From the NCBI GenBank assembly GCA_002454425.1, contig DKIV01000048.1, forward strand, positions 1-29,945: a stretch of DNA of 29,945 bases. Reading direction: 5' to 3'. Every line of letters starts with the position of its first letter. Positions within the stretch are counted from its first letter, which is position 1. The stretch is from Sphingobacteriaceae bacterium UBA6709. Its GTDB lineage: Bacteria; Bacteroidota; Bacteroidia; Sphingobacteriales; Sphingobacteriaceae. Of this stretch, positions 22,546 through 29,945 are shown piece by piece. The position numbers and the translations under genes were made by a program. Below the pieces are notes generated by a model. The model was not told the origin of the DNA, did no database searches, and worked only from the letters and a program-made list of their open reading frames with translations.

Positions 22546-23196
22546 ATGAATCATCTCATTGCACCCTCAGTGCTTGCTGCCAATTTCGCTGATCTGAAAA
22601 CCGATATTGAAATGGTTAATATAAGCGTTGCCGACTGGTTTCATATCGATATTATGGACGGTGTGTTTGTTCCCAATATATCTTTTGGATTTCCAGTACT
22701 ACAGGCAATAAACAAGCATGCCCGCAAGCCTCTTGATGTGCATTTGATGATCGTCGATCCCGATCGCTATCTTGCCGAATGTGCGAATGCGGGAGCATAC
22801 ATGATTACCGTGCATTATGAAGCCTGTACGCATCTGCATCGTACAATTCATGCTATAAAGGCTCTTGGATGCAAGGCGGGAGTGGCTCTTAATCCGCATA
22901 CGCCGGTGTCTGTCCTTGAAGATATTATTCAGGATCTGGATATGGTATTAATCATGTCGGTAAATCCGGGTTTTGGAGGTCAGGTTTTTATTGAGAGGAC
23001 TTTCGATAAGCTTAGAGCGCTGAAGAGCCTTGCCGCGGGTCGTAATGATAGTCTGCTTGTGCAGGTCGATGGGGGCGTTAACAGCAATAATGCCGCGGCC
23101 CTTCTTCAAGCGGGAGCCAATGTGCTGGTTGCAGGAAATTTCGTGTTTAGTGCTGCAGACCAACAGGCGGTAATAGCCGGCTTAAAAGCCTTATAG
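22546..23196 (+). CDS. rpe: Ribulose-phosphate 3-epimerase
   Basis: A 216-residue TIM-barrel enzyme that interconverts ribulose-5-phosphate and xylulose-5-phosphate in the pentose phosphate pathway. Motifs: APSVLAANFADL (about 5-16), the metal-binding HIDIMDGVFVPNISFG (about 32-47), LDVHLMI (metal His), VNPGFGGQVFI (phosphate-binding) and QVDGGVNSNNA (metal Asp and phosphate loop). No residue appears missing. It ends convergently with the sufR-like gene, with a six-base overlap. Confidence 0.95.
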   Translation: MNHLIAPSVLAANFADLKTDIEMVNISVADWFHIDIMDGVFVPNISFGFPVLQAINKHARKPLDVHLMIVDPDRYLAECANAGAYMITVHYEACTHLHRTIHAIKALGCKAGVALNPHTPVSVLEDIIQDLDMVLIMSVNPGFGGQVFIERTFDKLRALKSLAAGRNDSLLVQVDGGVNSNNAAALLQAGANVLVAGNFVFSAADQQAVIAGLKAL

Positions 23197-23823
23197 CATC
23201 CTTTTCGTAAGATCGTAAATCTTATAGGTGCAGCGTCGCTCACCCGCGATGATGTGGTCACGTCGCTCAATAGTGGCATCAGGACCAAGAAGCTCCTGTA
23301 AAATTCGCATATCCGAATGGCAGAAGTCGCCGCAATTTAATGCGGCCGCGCAGATGGGGCAGTTATTCTCTATAAAGGTGAACTCGCCCTCGGCGTCTAT
23401 TACCAACTCGGCCATATAGCCTTCTTCGGTGCGAATGGTTGCATATGCCGCCATTTTGGTTTCTATCTCGCCATATGATTTTAGTAAAACGCTGTACTTC
23501 TTTATAAGTTCTTCCGTACGCCCATCTACAATTTTATTGAGAGCATCCTCGCCAAGCTGCTCCCTTATAGTGGCCAGCAATTCTACTGTCAAACTTGCGT
23601 GATTGTTAGGAAAGCGTGCGTGTCCCTCCGCTGTTAATTCGTATACTTGCACTGGTCGCCCAATACCCTTGGCCGTGGCCTGTGCTTTAATAAGTCCCGC
23701 TTCGGCCAATCTCACCAGCTGTTGTCGAGCGCCTTCATTGGTTATGCTCATGTGTTCAGCAATATCCCTGGCAGTTAGTGGACCTCGTGTCTTGAATAAT
23801 TGTAAGAATTTATTAAAGCGCAT
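23191..23823 (-). CDS. sufR: SufR-like Fe-S-sensing repressor
   Basis: A 210-residue protein from the ATG at 23823; an upstream in-frame ATG would run through the promoter. The N-terminal winged helix is RGPLTARDIAEHMSITNEGARQQLVRLAEAGLIK (about 13-46, family DeoR/ArsR-like), with a wing GIGRPVQVYELT. The C-terminal half carries a Cys cluster, ENNCPICAAALNCGDFCHSD, and one more Cys in RRCTYKI. SufR proteins use such Cys residues to hold a 4Fe-4S cluster and repress suf genes when clusters are plentiful. It is divergent from sufB with an inverted repeat between them, matching that role. The SufR name rests on motif and position. Confidence 0.82.
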   Translation of the reverse strand: MRFNKFLQLFKTRGPLTARDIAEHMSITNEGARQQLVRLAEAGLIKAQATAKGIGRPVQVYELTAEGHARFPNNHASLTVELLATIREQLGEDALNKIVDGRTEELIKKYSVLLKSYGEIETKMAAYATIRTEEGYMAELVIDAEGEFTFIENNCPICAAALNCGDFCHSDMRILQELLGPDATIERRDHIIAGERRCTYKIYDLTKRML

Positions 23824-23833
23824 AAAATATTTT

Positions 23834-23849
23834 CCAAGTATTTTCTTGG
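23834..23849. promoter_or_regulatory. Putative SufR operator (CCAAG-N6-CTTGG)
   Basis: CCAAG-tatttt-CTTGG is a perfect 5-bp inverted repeat. It lies 10 bases before the sufR start and about 16 bases upstream of the sufB -7 box, so it can control both genes. Confidence 0.6.
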
Positions 23850-23865
23850 TTAATTGCAAAAGTAG

Positions 23866-23873
23866 TAACTTTG
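23866..23873 (+). promoter_or_regulatory. suf operon promoter (-7 box)
   Basis: TAACTTTG matches TAnnTTTG. The leader to the sufB ATG (23967) is about 90 bases. The inverted repeat above overlaps the -33 region. Confidence 0.65.
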
Positions 23874-23966
23874 TATCAAATAAAGCCAAACTATTTAAGA
23901 AAAAAAGTTATTTTGTAAAAGCTATCTCTTTGGTATACAGTTCCATAGAGGGTTTATATTAAATGT

Positions 23967-25409
23967 ATGAGTAAAGATCAGGAGTTATTGGAATCGCTTG
24001 CAACCAGCGAGTATGAGTACGGTTTCAGCACCAATATCGAGATGGAAATGGCGCCCAAGGGCCTCAATGAAGATACCATCAGATATATTTCGGCAAAGAA
24101 AAACGAGCCGGAATGGCTGCTCGACTGGCGCTTAAAGGCCTTAAAGCGGTTTCAGGAGATGGAGATGCCCGAATGGCAGAACTTTGAAATGCCGGAAATA
24201 GATTTTCAGGATATGTCATACTATGCCGCTCCGAAGAAAAAGCAGCTGAATAGTCTTGATGAGGTTGATCCTGAGTTGCTGGCAACTTTCGAGAAGCTGG
24301 GAATTCCTCTCAATGAGCAAAAAGCCCTATCCGGCGTTGCTGTTGATGTTGTTTTCGACAGTGTTTCCGTGGCTACAACCTTCAAGGAGAAGCTGGCGGA
24401 AAAGGGCGTTATTTTCTGCTCCTTTGGTGAAGCGGTACAGCATCATCCAGACCTCGTGAAAAAGTATCTGGGTACCGTGGTTCCTGCCTCCGATAATATC
24501 TTTGCAGCATTAAATTCCGCTGTATTTTCCGATGGATCTTTCGCTTATATTCCTGAGGGCGTTCGCTGTCCGATGGAATTGTCAACTTATTTCCGCATTA
24601 ACGCCATGAATAGCGGACAGTTTGAACGTACCCTGATCGTTGCCGATAAGGGTAGTTACGTGTCTTATCTTGAGGGCTGTACGGCTCCTCAGCGCGACGA
24701 AAACCAGTTGCACGCGGCTGTAGTGGAGATCATCGCTCTTGACGATGCTGAAGTGAAATATTCTACCGTACAGAACTGGTATCCTGGCGACAAGGAAGGT
24801 AAAGGCGGCGTTTATAACTTGGTAACAAAGAGAGGTATCTGTAAAGGTAACAACTCTAAGATCTCCTGGACACAGGTAGAAACAGGTTCCGCAATTACCT
24901 GGAAATATCCGGGTGTGATCCTCAAAGGGGACAATTCTTCAGGTGAGTTTTACTCGGTAGCGATGACGCGTAATTTCCAGATTGCCGACACCGGTACCAA
25001 GATGATACATATCGGTAAGAATACTAAGAGTCGTATTATCTCTAAGGGTATTTCTGCCGGAAAAAGCCATAATAGCTACCGCGGACTTGTGTCTATCGCT
25101 GCTGGTGCAGAAAACGCACGTAACTTTACGCAGTGTGACTCCTTGCTTATTGGTGACCGTTGCGGCGCTCATACCTTCCCATACATAGAAGGAAAAAATA
25201 ATACCTCCATCATCGAGCATGAGGCTACTACTTCCAAGATAGCTGAAGATCAGATCTTTTATCTGAATCAGCGTGGTCTGGATACTGAAAAGGCGGTAGC
25301 TCTCATCGTTAACGGTTACGCGCGTGAAGTGCTTAATAACCTTCCGATGGAATTTGCTGTTGAAGCTCAAAAGCTGCTGGCAATATCTTTAGATGGCAGC
25401 GTTGGATAG
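23967..25409 (+). CDS. sufB: SufB, Fe-S scaffold subunit
   Basis: A 480-residue scaffold of the SufBCD complex on which Fe-S clusters are built in the cytoplasm. It has the family C-terminal beta-helix core: GSFAYIPEGVRCPMELSTYFRIN, ILKGDNSSGEFYSVAMT, TKSRIISKGISAGKS, YRGLV, and the scaffold Cys399 in GDRCGAHTFPYIE followed by EHEATTSKIAEDQIFYL. All match SufB rather than SufD. The N-terminal segment is typical of Bacteroidota SufB. It is the first gene of the operon, divergent from the SufR-like gene, and 51 bases precede sufC. Confidence 0.96.
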   Translation: MSKDQELLESLATSEYEYGFSTNIEMEMAPKGLNEDTIRYISAKKNEPEWLLDWRLKALKRFQEMEMPEWQNFEMPEIDFQDMSYYAAPKKKQLNSLDEVDPELLATFEKLGIPLNEQKALSGVAVDVVFDSVSVATTFKEKLAEKGVIFCSFGEAVQHHPDLVKKYLGTVVPASDNIFAALNSAVFSDGSFAYIPEGVRCPMELSTYFRINAMNSGQFERTLIVADKGSYVSYLEGCTAPQRDENQLHAAVVEIIALDDAEVKYSTVQNWYPGDKEGKGGVYNLVTKRGICKGNNSKISWTQVETGSAITWKYPGVILKGDNSSGEFYSVAMTRNFQIADTGTKMIHIGKNTKSRIISKGISAGKSHNSYRGLVSIAAGAENARNFTQCDSLLIGDRCGAHTFPYIEGKNNTSIIEHEATTSKIAEDQIFYLNQRGLDTEKAVALIVNGYAREVLNNLPMEFAVEAQKLLAISLDGSVG

Positions 25410-25460
25410 TTGTCCGCGACTTGCTTTAATTGAATTGAAAAAATAATAAATAGATAAGGA

Positions 25461-26231
25461 ATGCTTAACATTAATAATCTTCAAACTTCAGTAGAAGGGA
25501 AAGAGATTTTAAAGGGAATTAATCTGCAGGTGAATGCAGGTGAAATACATGCTATCATGGGACCTAACGGTTCTGGCAAGAGTACGCTTGCTTCAGTGCT
25601 TGCTGGTAAAGAAAGCTATGAAGTGACAGGCGGGGAAGTTACGTTTGATGGAAAGGATCTGTTAGACCTTGCTCCTGAAGATCGCGCCAGAGAAGGTCTG
25701 TTCCTTGCTTTTCAATATCCTGTTGAAATTCCCGGAGTTTCCAATATTAACTTTCTCAAGACGGCTTTGTCTGAGATTCGTACCTACAAAGGTCTTGAGC
25801 AGCTTTCATCGAAAGACTTCATGAAGCTTCTGAAAGAAAAACAGGAGCTCGTAGAGCTGAAAACCTCTCTGGTGAACAGGTCGCTGAATGAAGGTTTCTC
25901 CGGTGGCGAGAAGAAAAGAAATGAAATCCTTCAACTTGCGATGCTTGAGCCAAAGCTCGCTATTCTCGACGAAACAGACTCTGGTCTGGATATCGATGCA
26001 TTACGTATTGTTGCCAATGGCGTAAATAAGTTGCGCTCTGAAAACAATGCCTTTCTTGTAATTACCCACTATCAACGATTGCTTGATTATATTGTGCCTG
26101 ATTTTGTACACATTCTTTATGATGGACGCATCATCAAGTCGGGAACAAAAGAGCTCGCCTTAGAGCTTGAGGAAAAAGGGTATGACTGGGTTAAAGATGA
26201 GCTTAATGCTCAGGCGTCAGCCTCGCTTTAA
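25461..26231 (+). CDS. sufC: SufC, ABC-type ATPase
   Basis: A 256-residue ATPase that drives the SufB-SufD scaffold. Walker A is GPNGSGKST (about 34-42), the Q-loop is FLAFQYPVEIPGV, the ABC signature is SGGEKKRNEIL, and Walker B/D-loop is LAILDETDSGLD, followed by the switch His in VITHYQR. SufC is soluble, not a transporter subunit. sufD starts 16 bases after its stop. No residue is missing. Confidence 0.97.
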   Translation: MLNINNLQTSVEGKEILKGINLQVNAGEIHAIMGPNGSGKSTLASVLAGKESYEVTGGEVTFDGKDLLDLAPEDRAREGLFLAFQYPVEIPGVSNINFLKTALSEIRTYKGLEQLSSKDFMKLLKEKQELVELKTSLVNRSLNEGFSGGEKKRNEILQLAMLEPKLAILDETDSGLDIDALRIVANGVNKLRSENNAFLVITHYQRLLDYIVPDFVHILYDGRIIKSGTKELALELEEKGYDWVKDELNAQASASL

Positions 26232-26247
26232 CCATTACATTGTTAAT

Positions 26248-27591
26248 ATGGAAAAAGGGATTTTTAATAGTCTTTATAAATATTTAATTGCTTCGCAGGA
26301 GCAGGCGCGCCAGCAGCAGACGGCGTCGCCGGCATGGCTTGCCGATAAGCGTAATGCTGCGTTCTCCGTTTTTTCTGCCAAGGGTTTTCCTTCCCGGAAA
26401 AATGAAGAATGGCGCTTTACTAATCTGGAGCGTTTTCTATCTGCTGATTTTACCTTCCAGGCAGAGGTGGTTCCAGATCAGGTGCCTGCCGCGCTGGATG
26501 GCTTAGAGGCAAGCAGGATCGTGATGATCAACGGTCGCTTCGCTGCTGAGCTGTCTGATCCGTTGCCGGATGGTCTTACTTTCCTTGATACGGAAGATGC
26601 GCTGAAAGACGAACGTTTCATTGCTAAATTTGAAACTATCGCTGCCGATAGCGAAAACGCTATGCTGGCATTAAATACAGCGTTCTTCAGAGAATGTTCT
26701 TTCTTACATGTCGAAGCCAAGGCGATTGTTGAGAAGCCGTTGCATATTGCTCACTATTACACTTCGCACGCTGAGGCTGCCTTTATCCCTTACCGGATTC
26801 TGGTGCTTGCTGAGAAGATGAGTGAAGCAACACTTATTGAAACCTTCCATTCCGATGCCGGTGCTCCGGTATTCGTGAGCTATGTGAGTGAACAGTTTAT
26901 CGCTGAAGCAGCGGTATTCCATTCACATATCCTGAATGATCTGCATGATAATATTCACTTCATTCAGCATCGCGAAGTAATACAGGAGGCTAATAGCGTT
27001 TTGAATAACTCTAACATCGCCATGGGCGACACAGCGCTGGTTCGTAACGATATCAACTTCCGCCTTACAGCTTCTGGTACGGAAACCAATCTTATTGGCG
27101 CGTATCTCCTTACCGGCGATCAACATGTGGATAATCATACGCTGGTAGATCACATGATGCCGCATTGTAATAGCAGTGAGCTTTATAAGGGCATCCTTAC
27201 TGATCGCTCACGCGCGGTATTCAATGGTAAAGTGTTTGTTCGTCAAGACGCGCAGAAAACCAATGCTTTCCAGCAAAATAACAACCTGCTGCTGAGCAAC
27301 GAAGCTACTGTGAACAGTAAGCCTCAGTTAGAGATCTTTGCTGATGACGTGAAGTGTTCACACGGTTCTACCGTGGGACAGATGAACAAGGAGGCTTTAT
27401 TCTATCTTAAAGCTCGTGGTATTGGCGATGAAACGGCTAGCCGCCTGTTGATGGAGGCCTTTCTCGTCGATGTAATCTCCCGCATTGAAGTTGATGCGTT
27501 GCGTGAATACGCTGAACGCCTGCTCAACAAAAAAATGGCTATCCCTTCGCTGATTGGCGATGGTGAAAGCCTCGCTGAGAGTTCTCTCTAA
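26248..27591 (+). CDS. sufD: SufD, scaffold partner subunit
   Basis: A 447-residue partner of SufB. I use the ATG at 26248; earlier in-frame ATGs lie inside sufC. Its beta-helix shows the SufD pattern SEATLIETFH, NNSNIAMGDTALVRNDINF, LTGDQHVDNHTLVDH and the C-terminal EIFADDVKCSHGSTVGQMN with the conserved His372 used in cluster transfer or iron entry, then FYLKARGI. It lacks the SufB-type Cys motif. A strong inverted repeat lies in the 86-base gap before sufS. Confidence 0.94.
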   Translation: MEKGIFNSLYKYLIASQEQARQQQTASPAWLADKRNAAFSVFSAKGFPSRKNEEWRFTNLERFLSADFTFQAEVVPDQVPAALDGLEASRIVMINGRFAAELSDPLPDGLTFLDTEDALKDERFIAKFETIAADSENAMLALNTAFFRECSFLHVEAKAIVEKPLHIAHYYTSHAEAAFIPYRILVLAEKMSEATLIETFHSDAGAPVFVSYVSEQFIAEAAVFHSHILNDLHDNIHFIQHREVIQEANSVLNNSNIAMGDTALVRNDINFRLTASGTETNLIGAYLLTGDQHVDNHTLVDHMMPHCNSSELYKGILTDRSRAVFNGKVFVRQDAQKTNAFQQNNNLLLSNEATVNSKPQLEIFADDVKCSHGSTVGQMNKEALFYLKARGIGDETASRLLMEAFLVDVISRIEVDALREYAERLLNKKMAIPSLIGDGESLAESSL

Positions 27592-27635
27592 GGAAATTCT
27601 TTATAAAGCATTCTTAGCATCATATGCTACAATCG

Positions 27636-27660
27636 GCCGGCAATTACTTATATTGCCGGC
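27636..27660 (+). promoter_or_regulatory. Perfect hairpin between sufD and sufS
   Basis: GCCGGCAAT-tacttat-ATTGCCGGC is a perfect 9-bp stem with a 7-base loop. Only TCTTTAAAC follows, so it is a weak terminator at best. It may be an attenuator or an mRNA processing/stability element within the operon. Confidence 0.6.
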
Positions 27661-27677
27661 TCTTTAAACCTGCAACC

Positions 27678-28931
27678 ATGGAAGTAAATACCCAAGATAT
27701 TACCAGAGCGTTTATCCATAATGGTGAAGCTCTTGCTCAGCAGTTTCCTGCCCTGCAGCAATATATATACGGGAAAAAGCTCGTTTATTTAGATAATTCG
27801 GCTACTACACAGAAGCCCTTGTCTGTTATCAACGCCATAAGCGATTACTATAAGACCATCAATAGCAATATTCATCGCGGAGTACATCACTTAAGCCAGA
27901 AAGCTACCGATGCCTACGAGGTGTCGCGCAACACGCTGGCAGCGCTGATAAACGCCCGTAAGGCTCATGAGTTGATCTTTACCAAAGGTACTACCGACGG
28001 TATCAATATGATTGCTGATGTGTTTGGTCGCTATGCCTTGAAAAAGGGCGACTCTGTAATCATTTCGGCTATGGAACATCACTCCAATATTGTGCCGTGG
28101 CAGATGATCTGCGAGCGTTACGGCGCTACACTGAAGGTTATTCCCATGACTCAGGATGGCGTGCTGATAATGGATGATTATATTAAGTTACTGGATAGCA
28201 CGGTCAAAATTGTCGCGGTTACTTACGTGTCTAACTCCTTGGGTTCCGTTAATCCCGTAAAAGAAATTATCCGCCTGGCTCACAATAATGGCACTCCTGT
28301 CCTTATTGACGCGGCGCAGGCTGTGCAACATATGCCCATCGATGTGCAGGATCTTGATTGTGATTTCCTTGCCATTTCCGGACATAAAATGTATGGTCCC
28401 ACTGGCATAGGCATCCTCTATGGTAAGGAAGAATGGTTGGAGAAACTTCCTCCTTATCAGGGTGGTGGCGACATGATTAAGACCGTAACCTTTGAGCATA
28501 CGGAATACAACGAACTGCCTTTTAAATTTGAAGCCGGAACTCCCCATATTGAAGGGGCTATCGTGCTGAAGTCGGCAGCTGATTTTCTTACTGGTTTGGG
28601 CCTCGACAAGATCGCCGCTTTTGAGCATGGCCTTATGACTTACCTTACTGCCGCTTTACAGGAATTTCCGGAAGTGGATATCATTGGTAAAGCTAAGGAC
28701 AAGAGTGGCGCGCTGTCGTTCGTCGTTAAAGGGGCTCACCCTTATGATGTAGGGGTGCTGCTTGATAAAATGGGTATCGCTGTGCGTACCGGTCATCACT
28801 GTACGCAACCCGTAATGGATTTCTTTGGGGTTCCCGGAACGATCAGAGCGTCCTTTGCGGCATATAATACCCTGGATGAAATTGATTATTTTGTTTCTTC
28901 TCTGAAACGTGCCTTGGGCATGTTATTATAA
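27678..28931 (+). CDS. sufS: SufS, cysteine desulfurase
   Basis: A 417-residue PLP enzyme of the SufS (group II) class that takes sulfur from cysteine for cluster assembly. I start at the ATG at 27678; an in-frame ATG 54 bases upstream runs through the hairpin. Motifs: LDNSATTQKP, HHSNIVPWQ, VLIDAAQAVQH, the PLP Lys237 in AISGHKMYGPTGIG, and the catalytic Cys375 in RTGHHCTQPVMDFF. It is paired with sufE five bases downstream. It runs slightly longer than the usual 405-410 residues at the N-terminus. Confidence 0.96.
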   Translation: MEVNTQDITRAFIHNGEALAQQFPALQQYIYGKKLVYLDNSATTQKPLSVINAISDYYKTINSNIHRGVHHLSQKATDAYEVSRNTLAALINARKAHELIFTKGTTDGINMIADVFGRYALKKGDSVIISAMEHHSNIVPWQMICERYGATLKVIPMTQDGVLIMDDYIKLLDSTVKIVAVTYVSNSLGSVNPVKEIIRLAHNNGTPVLIDAAQAVQHMPIDVQDLDCDFLAISGHKMYGPTGIGILYGKEEWLEKLPPYQGGGDMIKTVTFEHTEYNELPFKFEAGTPHIEGAIVLKSAADFLTGLGLDKIAAFEHGLMTYLTAALQEFPEVDIIGKAKDKSGALSFVVKGAHPYDVGVLLDKMGIAVRTGHHCTQPVMDFFGVPGTIRASFAAYNTLDEIDYFVSSLKRALGMLL

Positions 28932-28936
28932 TAATT

Positions 28937-29362
28937 ATGACGATAAATGAAAAGCAGGATGAGCTCGTTGATGAGTTCGAATTCCTGACAGACTGGGTTG
29001 ATAAATACGAGCAGATCATTCAGATAGGCAAGGAGTTGCCCCTGATCGATGAAAGCGCTAAAGAGGATAAATATCTCATCAAGGGATGCCAATCGCGCGT
29101 GTGGTTGCAGCCTGAGCTTAAAGATGGAAAGCTGTTTTTTCTGGCGGATAGCGACGCGATAATTTCTAAGGGTTTAGTAAGCCTTATTGTTCGCGTACTT
29201 AACGGGCATTCTCCTAAGGAAATTCAGGATGCGGATCTTTATTTTATTGATAAGATCGGCTTGAAAGAGCATCTTTCGCCAACACGCTCCAATGGATTGC
29301 TTTCAATGGTAAAGCAAATAAAGCTTTATGCTATAGCATATAATACAACACTTAATAGCTAA
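28937..29362 (+). CDS. sufE: SufE, sulfur acceptor
   Basis: A 141-residue protein that accepts persulfide sulfur from SufS and stimulates it. The acceptor Cys51 lies in the signature IKGCQSRVWL. It is followed by FLADSDAIISKGLVSLIVRVLNG and a final GLKEHLSPTRSNGLLSMVKQIK, all typical of SufE. It starts five bases after sufS. The DUF59 gene follows four bases later. Having SufE rather than SufU fits the operon type. Confidence 0.96.
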   Translation: MTINEKQDELVDEFEFLTDWVDKYEQIIQIGKELPLIDESAKEDKYLIKGCQSRVWLQPELKDGKLFFLADSDAIISKGLVSLIVRVLNGHSPKEIQDADLYFIDKIGLKEHLSPTRSNGLLSMVKQIKLYAIAYNTTLNS

Positions 29363-29366
29363 TACG

Positions 29367-29687
29367 ATGATCATTGTTGATAACGCGGGATTGAAAGATC
29401 AGATCATAGAACAATTGAAAACTGTTTTTGATCCGGAAATCCCTGTTGATGTATATGAGCTGGGACTGATTTACGAACTTCATACTTCGGCGGATGGTAT
29501 CGCCAAGGTGGTTATGACGCTCACTGCTCCGGCTTGCCCGGTAGCGGACCAGATTCTGCAGGACGTGCAAAATGCCGTAGCCAGGGTAGAGGGAGTCAAG
29601 GAAGCTCGTGTTGAAATCAGCTTCGAACCTGCCTGGGATAAATCAATGATGAGCGAAGATGCTAAGCTTGAACTAGGTTATTTTTAG
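29367..29687 (+). CDS. sufT: DUF59 / MIP18-family Fe-S assembly protein (SufT-like)
   Basis: A 106-residue protein of the DUF59 (MIP18) family. It has FDPEIPVDVYELGLIYEL, VVMTLTAPACPVADQILQDV with the conserved Cys of TAPACP, and VEGVKEARVEISFEPAWDKS. Such proteins help mature particular Fe-S proteins, and SufT-type members sit in suf operons. It is the last gene of the operon, before a strong terminator. No SufA carrier gene is present in the window. Confidence 0.92.
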   Translation: MIIVDNAGLKDQIIEQLKTVFDPEIPVDVYELGLIYELHTSADGIAKVVMTLTAPACPVADQILQDVQNAVARVEGVKEARVEISFEPAWDKSMMSEDAKLELGYF

Positions 29688-29710
29688 CGCTCTACAAGAG
29701 TGATATATCA

Positions 29711-29752
29711 AAGGGTGTGACTGACTATCATTGTCGGGTTACACCCTTTTTT
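29711..29752 (+). terminator. suf operon terminator
   Basis: GGGTGTGAC and GTTACACCC (one G-T pair) enclose a loop of about 20 bases, flanked by A and a run of six T. It lies 24 bases after the last suf gene. Beyond it, to 29945, I see no gene I can name. The minus strand is open from the right edge to a TAA near 29872. Confidence 0.85.
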
Positions 29753-29945
29753 ACTTTGAAGCTTTGTTCTGAATAATAGGGCGACCCTAGCACCTGTCCT
29801 CAGGAGCTTAAGATCTACGCGTTCGCTACATAACATCTTATACCAGATATGTATTTTTTTAGGCAGAAATTTATTCCATCTTCCGGCGCCCCAGCTTGAA
29901 AGGTTCGGGTGGTGTTTCCGTTCGCGGGACAGTACCTCGCGTGGC

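Noticed and set aside
1..29945. CRISPR arrays, insertion sequences, prophage genes or rRNA
   Set aside because: No regularly spaced direct repeats, no transposase or integrase motifs, and no rRNA sequence were seen.

Overview
The window is a chromosomal segment of a Bacteroidota bacterium, most likely of the Sphingobacteriales (Pedobacter/Sphingobacterium relatives). The evidence is a MurF-alanine racemase fusion, Bacteroidota-type -7 promoter boxes (TAnnTTTG) in front of several genes, few Shine-Dalgarno sites, and the sufBCDS-sufE-DUF59 gene order. The assignment comes from gene content alone.

Layout. 1-1780: a small accessory patch next to a tRNA-Leu gene. It holds an intact higBA toxin-antitoxin pair, a decayed PIN-toxin/antitoxin pair with a frameshift in each gene, and three copies of the sequence that ends the tRNA-Leu gene (3' end plus terminator hairpin). 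1781-1989: tRNA-Leu(UAA) and tRNA-Gly(GCC), minus strand. 2062-5266: recX and the murF-alr fusion. 5341-9412: a DUF502 membrane protein, then an mprF-like aminoacyl-phospholipid synthase/flippase overlapped by a VirJ/AcvB-type exported hydrolase. 9449-10821: a minus-strand operon of three envelope proteins (DUF2892-like, BamE-like lipoprotein, beta-barrel-like). 11231-14283: an MFS transporter and a D-2-hydroxyacid dehydrogenase, convergent with an aldo/keto reductase.

14553-18792 is the most unusual part. It is a compact operon of an unrecognised one-helix membrane protein, ApbE (flavin transferase), RnfC, RnfD and a nitroreductase-fold lipoprotein. No rnfA, B, E or G is nearby, and RnfD lacks a recognisable flavinylation motif at its usual place. 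The set reads as a minimal NAD(P)H-to-periplasm electron route ending in an exported flavoenzyme. That function is inference.

18852-23196: cobA (siroheme branch), rpsO, pnp and rpe, each with its own promoter and/or terminator signals. 23191-29687: a SufR-like repressor gene divergent from a sufB-sufC-sufD-sufS-sufE-DUF59 operon for Fe-S cluster assembly. A CCAAG-N6-CTTGG inverted repeat lies between them, next to the suf promoter. The last 257 bases hold the operon terminator and no gene I can name.
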